NCBI RefSeq assembly: GCF_042680885.1
Contig: NZ_JBHUEO010000002.1
Coordinates: forward strand, 1 to 64,000
Source of the DNA: Siminovitchia sediminis
Lineage (GTDB): Bacteria; Bacillota; Bacilli; Bacillales; Bacillaceae_C
DNA length: 64,000 nucleotides
Reading direction: 5' to 3'
The position numbers and the translations under genes were made by a program. Below, one piece after another: positions 52,608-59,990 of this stretch (within the stretch, counting starts at the first letter, position 1; every line of letters starts with the position of its first letter). The notes beneath the pieces were generated by a model that was given only the letters and a program-made list of their open reading frames with translations, made no database searches and was not told the DNA's origin.

Positions 52608-52856
52608 ATGTCAGCAAAATGGAAACTAGGGATCCCCGTTTTAATGGGTTTTCTCATAGCAGCATATTTCATAGGACAGGGGTCAGATTCAATATATGTA
52701 GATGAACCGCAAGAGCTGATTGTCGAGACAGATCAGGATATCAAAGATCATCCGGGATGGAATGAAAGTCCAAGGGAACCCATTGTGGGTGAGTCTACTG
52801 TTGAGATACCATTTACAGATGAAACAGAGAAATCTAAAGAATATAACATAAAATAA
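52608..52856 (+). CDS. Small membrane-anchored protein
   Basis: 82 residues from ATG at 52608 after GGAGGGATAG. One hydrophobic helix (LGIPVLMGFLIAAYFIG, about 6-23) is followed by an acidic tail (DEPQELIVETDQDIKDHPGW…). No family recognised. The in-frame ATG at 52557 has no ribosome site. Confidence 0.55.
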   Translation: MSAKWKLGIPVLMGFLIAAYFIGQGSDSIYVDEPQELIVETDQDIKDHPGWNESPREPIVGESTVEIPFTDETEKSKEYNIK

Positions 52857-53201
52857 AAGTATTGAATGGCCGGGGTATGTAATCTTCACATCCTTCTTAT
52901 CCTTTTACAGAGCCATATGTAACATTTGCGGTTGAAGGAATGTTCCAAGGAAGTAATTTGAACATCTTCCGCGCAGGCTCTAAGGAATGTGTGTCGATAT
53001 GGAAAATTGGAAAAAGTTTATCGCAGGACATCCGGAATGTTTACAAAACCGTTCTCTGGAGATCAAAAGGGTGGTTTGAATCACTTCAAGGCTTATGATT
53101 ACACGGTTCATCTCAACTATTCCGGGTCTTACTCTTGTTAGCTGCTCTTATATAAAGCGGCATACTTATCTGACCTTAGCAATTATTTAGAAAATTAAAT
53201 A
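52857..53201. other. Intergenic region without recognisable feature
   Basis: No gene or RNA could be supported on either strand. Higher GC than the ICE. Short open stretches lack ribosome sites. Confidence 0.5.
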
Positions 53202-53230
53202 TTGACACTTAATTAAACTATATATATAAT
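53202..53230 (+). promoter_or_regulatory. Consensus SigA promoter of the purine-catabolic operon
   Basis: TTGACA (53202-53207), 17-base spacer, TATAAT (53225-53230), an exact consensus. Transcription should start near 53237, about 46 bases before the aptamer. Confidence 0.85.
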
Positions 53231-53282
53231 ATTACCAAAATCATCACGAATAGGCTGATATACCCGATTTAATGATAGGCCA

Positions 53283-53348
53283 TTTTCGTATAACCTCGCT
53301 GTTGGTGCGGGGGTCTCTACAGGGAACCGTAAACCTTGGCTACGAAAA
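53283..53348 (+). ncRNA. Purine riboswitch aptamer (guanine/xanthine type)
   Basis: Folds as the three-way purine aptamer. P1: TTTTCGTA (53283-53290) with TACGAAAA (53341-53348), eight perfect pairs. P2: CCTCGC (53294-53299) with GCGGGG (53307-53312). J2/3 GTCTCTAC. P3: CAGGG (53320-53324) with CCTTG (53334-53338), whose loop contains ACCGTAAA. The specificity base before P1 is C (53340), as in guanine-type members; adenine types have T. J3/1 is GC instead of the usual AC, so ligand preference (guanine, hypoxanthine, xanthine) is open. Confidence 0.92.
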
Positions 53349-53392
53349 GGCGCTTTCTCCGTTTGAAGGCACCTTTTTGTAGCTATTTTTTT
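53339..53392 (+). terminator. Riboswitch terminator sharing the P1 strand
   Basis: GCTACGAAAAGG (53339-53350) pairs with CCTTTTTGTAGC (53372-53383), extended by two more pairs after a mismatch, and followed by TATTTTTTT. The 5' arm contains the 3' strand of P1 (53341-53348), so the aptamer and terminator exclude one another: ligand binding should allow transcription. Confidence 0.88.
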
Positions 53393-53494
53393 GGTCCAAA
53401 TTACATAGGTTTCCCTCTAAAAGCCCCCCCAAACTAATCCTTCCTTGTCAGAAAATGGCTCTATACAAAAAATATTTGTATGGAGGTTGATTTC

Positions 53495-53983
53495 TTGAAA
53501 ACCATCACCTTTCAAGTCAATGGTCAAAAGGTATCGGTTGCCTGTCCGCCGAGTAAGCCGCTCTTAGATGTTCTGCGGGACGATCTTAGTTTAACCGGGA
53601 GCAAAGAGAGCTGCGGAAAAGGAGAATGCGGCTCCTGTACAGTGCTTGTTAATGGAACAGCCGTCTGTTCTTGCCTCATGCTTGCAGGCCAAGCCGAAGA
53701 TACTCAGATAACGACCGTTGAAGGTATTGGGCAGACGGCAAGCATGGATCCGGTTCAAGAGGCTTTTTGCGATGAAGGAGCTACTCAGTGCGGCTACTGC
53801 ACCCCGGGATTTATCGTTATGGCAAAATCCTATATCGAAAGTATTCACCACATACCGACATCTGAAGAAGTGATGAAAGCATTGAGCGGAAATCTTTGCC
53901 GCTGTACTGGTTATACGAAAATCATTAAGGCTGTTCAAACCGCCGCCGAAGCAAAACATACTTTGCAGGGAATTTCAAATTGA
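53495..53983 (+). CDS. Molybdenum hydroxylase small subunit, two [2Fe-2S] clusters
   Basis: Electron-transfer subunit of a xanthine dehydrogenase-type enzyme (PucE-like). About 162 residues: plant-type cluster ligands CGKGECGSC…C (about residues 41-49, 61) and the second cluster QCGYCTPGF…LCRCTGY (about 100-103, 135-137). TTG at 53495 is the likely start because GGAGGTT lies six bases upstream; the ATG at 53480 overlaps that site. First gene after the riboswitch. Confidence 0.92.
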   Translation: MKTITFQVNGQKVSVACPPSKPLLDVLRDDLSLTGSKESCGKGECGSCTVLVNGTAVCSCLMLAGQAEDTQITTVEGIGQTASMDPVQEAFCDEGATQCGYCTPGFIVMAKSYIESIHHIPTSEEVMKALSGNLCRCTGYTKIIKAVQTAAEAKHTLQGISN

Positions 53984-54597
53984 AAAACATAAAAACAGCT
54001 GGAATCTTGCTGGCGGCCGGCCGATCCAGCCGAATGGGGCAATTAAAAGCTTTGCTTCCGTGGAACGGGAAAATGCTGATTCATTATCAGATCGAGCAAA
54101 TGCAGCAAGCGGGAATCGATCCGATGATTGTGGTTCTCGGTTTTCAGGCTGAACGGCTGCTGCATTCTATAGCAGGATACGAAGTAAAGACAGTGATCAA
54201 CGAGAACTATAACGAGGGAAAAAGTTCTTCCATCCGAAAAGGACTGATGGAAATACAAGAACAAGTTGACGGAATTTTTATTTCTGCCGTTGACCAGCCA
54301 GTCCCTTTTGAAGTGTTAATCAAAATGAAGAAGGACCTTGCGTCCAATAAAGCAGCAGTCATCATCCCCACGAATGAAAATAAACGGGGACATCCAATTT
54401 TATTTCGCGGTTCCCTGCACAAAGAACTCCTCAATATCCGGGAACAGACAAAGGGATTGAGAGGTGTGATTCATGCGTATCAAGATCAAATCACTTATCT
54501 GGAAGTAAATGATTCTTCTATACTTTTCAACTTGAATAGACCGGAAGACTATTTGAAAAAAAGACAGGAGGCTTCCAATGAAAGTATCAGAAATTGA
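53980..54597 (+). CDS. MobA/MocA-like molybdenum cofactor nucleotidyltransferase (PucB-like)
   Basis: 205 residues. The N-terminal nucleotide-binding signature is ILLAAGRSSRMGQLKALLPWNGK, with the metal-binding pattern SAVDQP near residue 104. It probably adds CMP to molybdopterin to make the cytosine dinucleotide cofactor, or assists cofactor insertion as PucB does in Bacillus. The TTG start overlaps the preceding stop (ATTGA). Confidence 0.85.
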   Translation: MKNIKTAGILLAAGRSSRMGQLKALLPWNGKMLIHYQIEQMQQAGIDPMIVVLGFQAERLLHSIAGYEVKTVINENYNEGKSSSIRKGLMEIQEQVDGIFISAVDQPVPFEVLIKMKKDLASNKAAVIIPTNENKRGHPILFRGSLHKELLNIREQTKGLRGVIHAYQDQITYLEVNDSSILFNLNRPEDYLKKRQEASNESIRN

Positions 54598-55456
54598 TAT
54601 GGTCACGCCCGAAACAGTGGAAGAATGCCTTTATTACTTGGGTGACAAAGAAAAAACTGTCCGCCTTTTGGCCGGGGGAACAGACGCTGTTGTACGAATG
54701 AAAGATAACGCAGGCCGGCCGGAAACTTGGATCAATATCAAGGGCATGAATTCTCTCCGGTATATCCGTGAGGAGAAGAATGGGATCCATATTGGTCCGT
54801 TGACTACACATACTGACATCATCCAATCGAAGCTACTTCAGGAAAAAGCGAATGTGCTTGTGTCCGCATCCAATGAAGTCGGAGGTATTCAGATACAAAA
54901 TATGGGAACGATTGGGGGGAATCTTGCCACTGCTTCCCCCGCAGGAGATACAATACCGCCTCTATTTACACTTGACGCACAAATCGAATTAAGCTCTTTG
55001 GGCGGCAAGCGGATGGTTCCTATCTCGGATTTCTTTATCGGTCCCGGAAAAACTGTTCAGCAAGCTGGAGAAATGATTACAAACATTATCATCCGTCCTC
55101 AGGCAAAGAATGAGATTGGAATCTTTGAAAAACTGGGTCCCCGGAAAGCGCAATCAATTTCTATTGTAAATGCAGCTATTATTCTGACAATGGGAGAGGG
55201 CCCCCGTGAGTGTCTTGAAGGAAAGATTGCTTTTGGTTCTGTCGGACCTACTATTATAAGGGCTGGAAAGTGTGAAAGAATGCTGAGCCTTGCTCCTTTG
55301 ACAGAAGAAAGAATCCGTGATGTTGCGGATGCTGCATGGAAAGAAGTGATGCCTATATCAGACGGCAGAGCAACGGCAAAATACAGAAGAAGTATGGCCA
55401 GCTCTTTATTGGCACGAGGATTATACCGTTTAATGAAAAGGTGGGAAGAACAATGA
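54578..55456 (+). CDS. Molybdenum hydroxylase FAD-binding subunit
   Basis: 292 residues of the CoxM/XdhB type. FAD-binding motifs are LLAGGTDAVVRMK near 31-43 and TIGGNLATASPAGDTIPPL near 109-127. The C-terminal CO dehydrogenase flavoprotein domain has KLGPRKAQSISIVN near 185. It passes electrons from the iron–sulphur subunit to the acceptor. Start ATG lies inside the end of the previous gene after AGGAGG. Confidence 0.92.
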   Translation: MKVSEIDMVTPETVEECLYYLGDKEKTVRLLAGGTDAVVRMKDNAGRPETWINIKGMNSLRYIREEKNGIHIGPLTTHTDIIQSKLLQEKANVLVSASNEVGGIQIQNMGTIGGNLATASPAGDTIPPLFTLDAQIELSSLGGKRMVPISDFFIGPGKTVQQAGEMITNIIIRPQAKNEIGIFEKLGPRKAQSISIVNAAIILTMGEGPRECLEGKIAFGSVGPTIIRAGKCERMLSLAPLTEERIRDVADAAWKEVMPISDGRATAKYRRSMASSLLARGLYRLMKRWEEQ

Positions 55457-57789
55457 GCCGCCAAATTGGAAAGATGAAACCGCAGGGAACAGATCTGGAG
55501 CTGAATTGGGTTGGAAAGCCTGTCAGAAGAATTGATGGACCTGTGAAAGTCACGGGAGAACAGAAGTATATGACCGACTACCAATATCCCAATATGGTTT
55601 GGGGTAAAGTGCTCCGTTCCAAATTTCCATTTGCAAAGATCCGGTCGATTGATACAACTAAAGCCAAAGCCCATCCTGAAGTTGTTTGTGTATTAACGTA
55701 TGAAGATATTCCGGGTTTCAACGGTTTTGGCATTGTTACACCAGACCAGCCTGTACTTTGTGAGGATATCGTCAGGTGTACAAGTGATGCCGTTGCTCTA
55801 GTCGCAGCCGAAACATTGGAGGCGGCGGAGGAAGCCATCGGATTAATCGAAGTGGATTATGATCCGATGGAACCCGTCACAGATGCTGAGAGTGCCATGG
55901 TTCAGGGAGCCCCGCAACTGCATCCGGACGGGAATATTCACAGCCATGTGGTCATTAGAAATGGAGATGTTGACAAAGGATTCGATGATGCAGATTACAT
56001 TTTTGAAAACACTTTTTACTCCCCACGCCAAATGCATGCCTTTCTTGAAACTGAAGGGGGATGGGCAATGGTTGAAGAAGATGGTTCTTTGACCATTCAA
56101 TGCCCAGGGCAATACGGCCATCGTGACAGACTGCAAATTGCACGTGCACTGGCTTTAAATCCGCAGCGTATTCATATTCACTCCAGTCCCAACGGGGGCG
56201 GATTTGGGGGAAAAGATGAAATTACCGTTCAAATATATTTGGCCCTTCTGGCTTTACATACAAATGGAAGGCCTGTAAAGCTTCATTTAAGCCGCGAGGA
56301 GTCGGTTGTAGCCGGTATTAAGCGCCACCCTTTTAAAGTAACCGTTAAAACAGGAGCCAAAAAGGATGGAACAATCATTGCTCATAAAGTTCGTGCGGTT
56401 GCTGATACCGGAGCGTATGCTTCATTGGGAGGGGCTGTGGTAGCCTTAGCTATTGAACATGCAGCTGGCCCGTATAAAATACCAAACGTTGATATGGAAG
56501 GATTTTGCGTCTATACAAATAATGGTGTCGCAGGTGCATTTCGCGGATTTGGTGTCAATCAGGTGTGCGTGGGAATTGAGACTCATATCGATATGCTGGC
56601 AGAAAGAACCGGTCTGGACCCCATAGAAATCAGAAAGAAGAATGCTTATCGCCGGGGAGAGGTGTCCAGTCTGGGGCATGTTGTTCAATCAAGTGTGGGA
56701 ACTATTGAGACGTTGGAGAGGGCACAGCAATGTGACCTGTGGGTGAACCGGGATCTTTATAAATCCCAGGCAGCAGAACCATGGAAAAAACGCGGAATTG
56801 GAGTGGCTACATCTTTTCATGCAGTAGGCATGGGTTTAAGAACGCCCGATTATGGTGCTGCTTCTATTGAACTGTTAGAAAACGGAAAATTCAAAGTGGG
56901 ATTGGCCATTGAGGAAATCGGGACAGGAAACGGTACGGTCTATGCACAAGTTGCAGCTGAATGTTTAAAATGCGATGTAGATCAAATTGTTGTTGTGCAG
57001 GGAGATACGAGAGAGACACTTGACAGTGGTACCATCTCTGCATCCCGTTCAACCTATACAGGGGGAAGAGCAATTGCTACAGCTGCCCCGCGAATGCTTG
57101 AATTGTTATCAAAAACAGCAGCTGACCTATTAGGGGTTGCTGATGATCAAATTGAAGTAATGGAAAATCAATTGGCTGTGGCCGGAGATGATCACCGGTC
57201 TGTTACCTATAAAGAAATTTATAAAGCATTAAAGGATAAAAATCAGTCCACCCGTGTAGAAGGACATTTTTATTTTCCGAGGGAGAAAATGGAGCTCAAA
57301 CAATCCGGCGGTGCCCCGCATTATATGTATGGATATATGAGCCATGTTGTCATGGTAGAAGTAGATACACTGACAGGTGAAACGGACGTACTAAAGGTTG
57401 TTGCCATTCCGGATGTGGGAAAAGTGTTAAATCCGCAAGGGCTGGAAGGCCAAACAGAAGGCGGAGCAATTATGGGGATCGGATATACATTATATGAAGA
57501 TGTCCTGATGAAGGATGGCTACCACCAAACAAAGAACCTGACAGACTATATCCTTCCAACAATCCGTGAAACCCCGGTGATTGAAACCATCCCGGTGGAA
57601 TCAGAGGAAGCCACCGGCCCGTTTGGAGCAAAGGGAATTGCGGAAGTTGTCATGATCCCTATAATACCAGCCATTTTAAATGCTATTTATGATGCTGCAG
57701 GAGTCCGAATGAAAAAGCTCCCGGCTAAGCCTGAACAGATTTTTCAAGCGATTCAGGCATCAAAGTCCAGAGAATGGGTCTCGGGGTGA
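55453..57789 (+). CDS. Molybdenum hydroxylase large subunit (xanthine dehydrogenase-like)
   Basis: Catalytic subunit; oxidises purines such as hypoxanthine or xanthine. About 778 residues starting with ATG at 55453, overlapping the previous stop (ATGA). VRRIDGPVKVTGEQKYMTDY is the family start. Molybdopterin contacts include PNGGGFGGKDE near 247 and AGAFRGFGVNQ near 359, and the catalytic Glu lies in GPFGAKGIAEVV near 726. Substrate cannot be read from sequence, but the purine riboswitch and the Puc-like gene set favour a purine. Confidence 0.93.
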   Translation: MSRQIGKMKPQGTDLELNWVGKPVRRIDGPVKVTGEQKYMTDYQYPNMVWGKVLRSKFPFAKIRSIDTTKAKAHPEVVCVLTYEDIPGFNGFGIVTPDQPVLCEDIVRCTSDAVALVAAETLEAAEEAIGLIEVDYDPMEPVTDAESAMVQGAPQLHPDGNIHSHVVIRNGDVDKGFDDADYIFENTFYSPRQMHAFLETEGGWAMVEEDGSLTIQCPGQYGHRDRLQIARALALNPQRIHIHSSPNGGGFGGKDEITVQIYLALLALHTNGRPVKLHLSREESVVAGIKRHPFKVTVKTGAKKDGTIIAHKVRAVADTGAYASLGGAVVALAIEHAAGPYKIPNVDMEGFCVYTNNGVAGAFRGFGVNQVCVGIETHIDMLAERTGLDPIEIRKKNAYRRGEVSSLGHVVQSSVGTIETLERAQQCDLWVNRDLYKSQAAEPWKKRGIGVATSFHAVGMGLRTPDYGAASIELLENGKFKVGLAIEEIGTGNGTVYAQVAAECLKCDVDQIVVVQGDTRETLDSGTISASRSTYTGGRAIATAAPRMLELLSKTAADLLGVADDQIEVMENQLAVAGDDHRSVTYKEIYKALKDKNQSTRVEGHFYFPREKMELKQSGGAPHYMYGYMSHVVMVEVDTLTGETDVLKVVAIPDVGKVLNPQGLEGQTEGGAIMGIGYTLYEDVLMKDGYHQTKNLTDYILPTIRETPVIETIPVESEEATGPFGAKGIAEVVMIPIIPAILNAIYDAAGVRMKKLPAKPEQIFQAIQASKSREWVSG

Positions 57790-57792
57790 TCC

Positions 57793-58629
57793 ATGGTGAT
57801 CAATAATCGTTTATACAATGATCTGACAAAAGCGGTTAAAAACTATCAGAAAGTGGCTCTTGTAACGGTTACTATGCATCCTGACAGTAAACAATTAGGG
57901 CGTAAATGGCTTATGAATGAAAGTGGACTTTTGGAAGATGAGAAAGATGTTTCACCGGAAATGAAAAAAACCATAGTTTCCAAATTGCTCCCTTACTTTA
58001 GAAGAGATATCAGTAAAACTGTCCAAATTGAATTCGCTGAGGGCGTGGTTGAATGTTACATGGAAATGTTTCCGGTACCGCCGCGCCTCATCGTCGCGGG
58101 AGCCGGCCATGTCTCAGAACCGGTTGCTGAAATTGGTAAAATGGCCGGATTTCATGTAACAGTGATTGATGACAGGGCAGAGTTTGCGAATAGGGATCGT
58201 TTTCCGACTGCTGATGAGGTGATTTGCACATCTTATTTGCAATTCTTTCGGACGATTCCCCTTGGCCCCGAAACTTTTATTGTATTGTTGACAAGGGGTC
58301 ATCAGTTTGATGTAGTGAGTTTGCAGGAATTATTGAGAAGGGAACAAGAGTTGAGCGAGGGGAAACGCACAGCTTATATTGGCATGATTGGGAGCAGGCG
58401 GCGGATATCGGGAGTTTTTGAACAGTTGAAAGAAGAATTCTCCGATCATCACTTTTCAAATATTTATTCTCCGGTCGGCCTTGATATCGGAGGACACACG
58501 CCTGCAGAAATTGCTGTCAGCATTATTGCTGAAATGCTAAAAGTTAAAAATGGAAAAAGCGGTGTTTCTTTGAAAGAACAAATGCCTAGTTACTCAAAAT
58601 TAAAATTCAGGGAGAGAGTGAGTAAATGA
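57793..58629 (+). CDS. XdhC-family maturation factor, C-terminal Rossmann type
   Basis: 278 residues. The second half has a Rossmann signature LIVAGAGHVSEPVAEIGKMAGFHVTVIDDRAEFAN and YIGMIGSRRRISGVFEQLKEEF, with YSPVGLDIGGHTPAEIAVSIIAE, all typical of XdhC. XdhC sulphurates and inserts the molybdenum cofactor. The usual N-terminal XdhC/CoxI domain is weak or divergent here; a good copy is encoded by the next gene. Confidence 0.88.
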   Translation: MVINNRLYNDLTKAVKNYQKVALVTVTMHPDSKQLGRKWLMNESGLLEDEKDVSPEMKKTIVSKLLPYFRRDISKTVQIEFAEGVVECYMEMFPVPPRLIVAGAGHVSEPVAEIGKMAGFHVTVIDDRAEFANRDRFPTADEVICTSYLQFFRTIPLGPETFIVLLTRGHQFDVVSLQELLRREQELSEGKRTAYIGMIGSRRRISGVFEQLKEEFSDHHFSNIYSPVGLDIGGHTPAEIAVSIIAEMLKVKNGKSGVSLKEQMPSYSKLKFRERVSK

Positions 58630-58943
58630 ACGCCCTTGAATTATATCATAAAGTATTGTCAGTCAGAGAACAGGGCGGCTGTGCAGCAGTCGCAACGGTC
58701 ATAAGAACTAAAGGATCAACACCCAGGGAGACAGGAGCAAAAATGCTCGTGTATCAAGACGGCAGGATCTTTGGAACAATTGGCGGGGGATGCGGTGAAG
58801 GAGAGGTGATTGAAAAGGCATTGACCGTAATGAAAGAAGGCATCCCCCGTCAGCATCAGGTTGATTTAACAGCAGGGCTTTTTTATGAGGACGGCGGGAT
58901 TTGCGGAGGAATCATGGACGTATTCATAGAACCAGTTAAGTGA
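58626..58943 (+). CDS. XdhC/CoxI N-terminal domain protein
   Basis: 105 residues: GCAAVATVIRTKGSTPRETGAKMLVYQDGRIFGTIGGGCGEGEV and GGICGGIMDVFIEP are the XdhC_CoxI domain, with the Cys of GGGCGE conserved. It overlaps the preceding gene by four bases (ATGA). Together the two genes make up a complete XdhC, split in two. It ends the operon before a strong terminator. Confidence 0.88.
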   Translation: MNALELYHKVLSVREQGGCAAVATVIRTKGSTPRETGAKMLVYQDGRIFGTIGGGCGEGEVIEKALTVMKEGIPRQHQVDLTAGLFYEDGGICGGIMDVFIEPVK

Positions 58944-58982
58944 AAAACCCTGCATCCGGTGATCCCGGTGCAGGGTTTTTCA
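58943..58982. terminator. Bidirectional terminator between operon and ferritin gene
   Basis: AAAAACCCTGCA (58944-58955) pairs with TGCAGGGTTTTT (58969-58980) with an inner CCGG pairing. A- and T-runs on both sides serve the converging genes. Confidence 0.88.
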
Positions 58983-58985
58983 TTG

Positions 58986-59486
58986 TTATTCGCTAATCAT
59001 CTGTCTTTTTCCCAGTTCATTTTCATATACAAAAAGTGCGTTTTGGTCATTGCCGATCCGCTTGAGATAGTCAATATGGGTTTCAAAAGTTGCTTCTTCT
59101 TCCACCTGTTCATCCAAAAACCATTTTAGAAAAGAAATGGTTGCATGTTCCTTCATCTCCCAGGCAAGATCTGTTACATTATAGATGTTTTTTGTTACTT
59201 CTTTTTCATGCCATAAGGCATTTTCAAACGTATCTAGTATGGAAGAGAACTCTGTTTTTGGCTCGGACAGCCCGGAAAACTTTGCATGTACTCCCCGATC
59301 ATTCAGGTATTTGTAAATTTTCATCCCATGGACACGTTCCTCTGAAGCCTGCCCAAGATAATATTGGGCAAAACCCAGATAGCTGTTGTGTTCACAATAG
59401 GCAGCCATTGCCATATAATGATGCGCTGAAAAAAATTCATCATTCATTTGTTTGTTTAATGCGTCCGCTAACTTTTCATTGAACAT
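58986..59486 (-). CDS. ftnA: Ferritin
   Basis: Iron-storage cage protein with ferroxidase activity. 166 residues: LNKQMNDEFFSAHHYMAMAAYCEHNSYLGFAQYY, then EERVHGMKIYKYLNDRGV carries E-x-x-H ligands, and later FLDEQVEEEATFETHIDYL. This is bacterial FtnA-type, without haem-binding Met of bacterioferritin in the expected place. AGGAGAGGAGCCC upstream. Monocistronic. Confidence 0.95.
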   Translation of the reverse strand: MFNEKLADALNKQMNDEFFSAHHYMAMAAYCEHNSYLGFAQYYLGQASEERVHGMKIYKYLNDRGVHAKFSGLSEPKTEFSSILDTFENALWHEKEVTKNIYNVTDLAWEMKEHATISFLKWFLDEQVEEEATFETHIDYLKRIGNDQNALFVYENELGKRQMISE

Positions 59487-59608
59487 GGGCTCCTCTCCTT
59501 TATCCAGTCTTTATCAAGTAACCAATGATTTTTGGGTGAATGTTGTCTGAGGTTATTTTGAAAAAAAAGTACAGCTCCGATTGGCTGAAGCTGCACTTTC
59601 ACATGTAT

Positions 59609-59758
59609 TTATTCATTATCGCGCTGTTTAGCGCGGGCTTTACCGCCTTTAGAACCGATTTCTTCATAAAAGTCTCTGTCATGATTTTTTGAGGTAGCCT
59701 CTCCTCCTTTGCGCCCTGCTTCTTCAACTGTCATTTTCTTATTGTTCTTGTCTGCCAT
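59609..59758 (-). CDS. KGG-repeat stress protein
   Basis: 49 residues: ADKNNKKMTVEEAGRKGGEATSKNHDRDFYEEIGSKGGKARAKQRDNE. Two KGG motifs place it in the YciG/GsiB-like hydrophilic stress family (general stress or desiccation protection). AAAGGAGGAAAATC precedes the ATG. It lies between ferritin and the M14 peptidase gene. Confidence 0.85.
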   Translation of the reverse strand: MADKNNKKMTVEEAGRKGGEATSKNHDRDFYEEIGSKGGKARAKQRDNE

Positions 59759-59940
59759 AATGATTTTCCTCCTTTAATAGTATATCGGGTTATTTTATTC
59801 ATTCCCGGCTCATGAGGGTTCAAACCTTTTCTATCCATTTGTGTAAAAAACAGAGACTAAAGAATGATAGAAATGATAGGTGATTGGGCCTTGTTCCATA
59901 GAATAATTAGGTTCATCGTCGGATAACGTTCTTCTGCATA

Positions 59941-59969
59941 ATATATTAAAATAGTAATAGTCATACTAT
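59941..59969 (+). promoter_or_regulatory. Possible SigE-type promoter of the M14 peptidase gene
   Basis: ATATATT (59941-59947), 14 bases, CATACTAT (59962-59969). It compares with SigE consensus KMATATT / CATACAHT (ATATT matches in the −35, one mismatch in the −10). This would place expression in the sporulating mother cell. Confidence 0.4.
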
Positions 59970-59990
59970 TCAGAAATGGGAGGGAAATGA

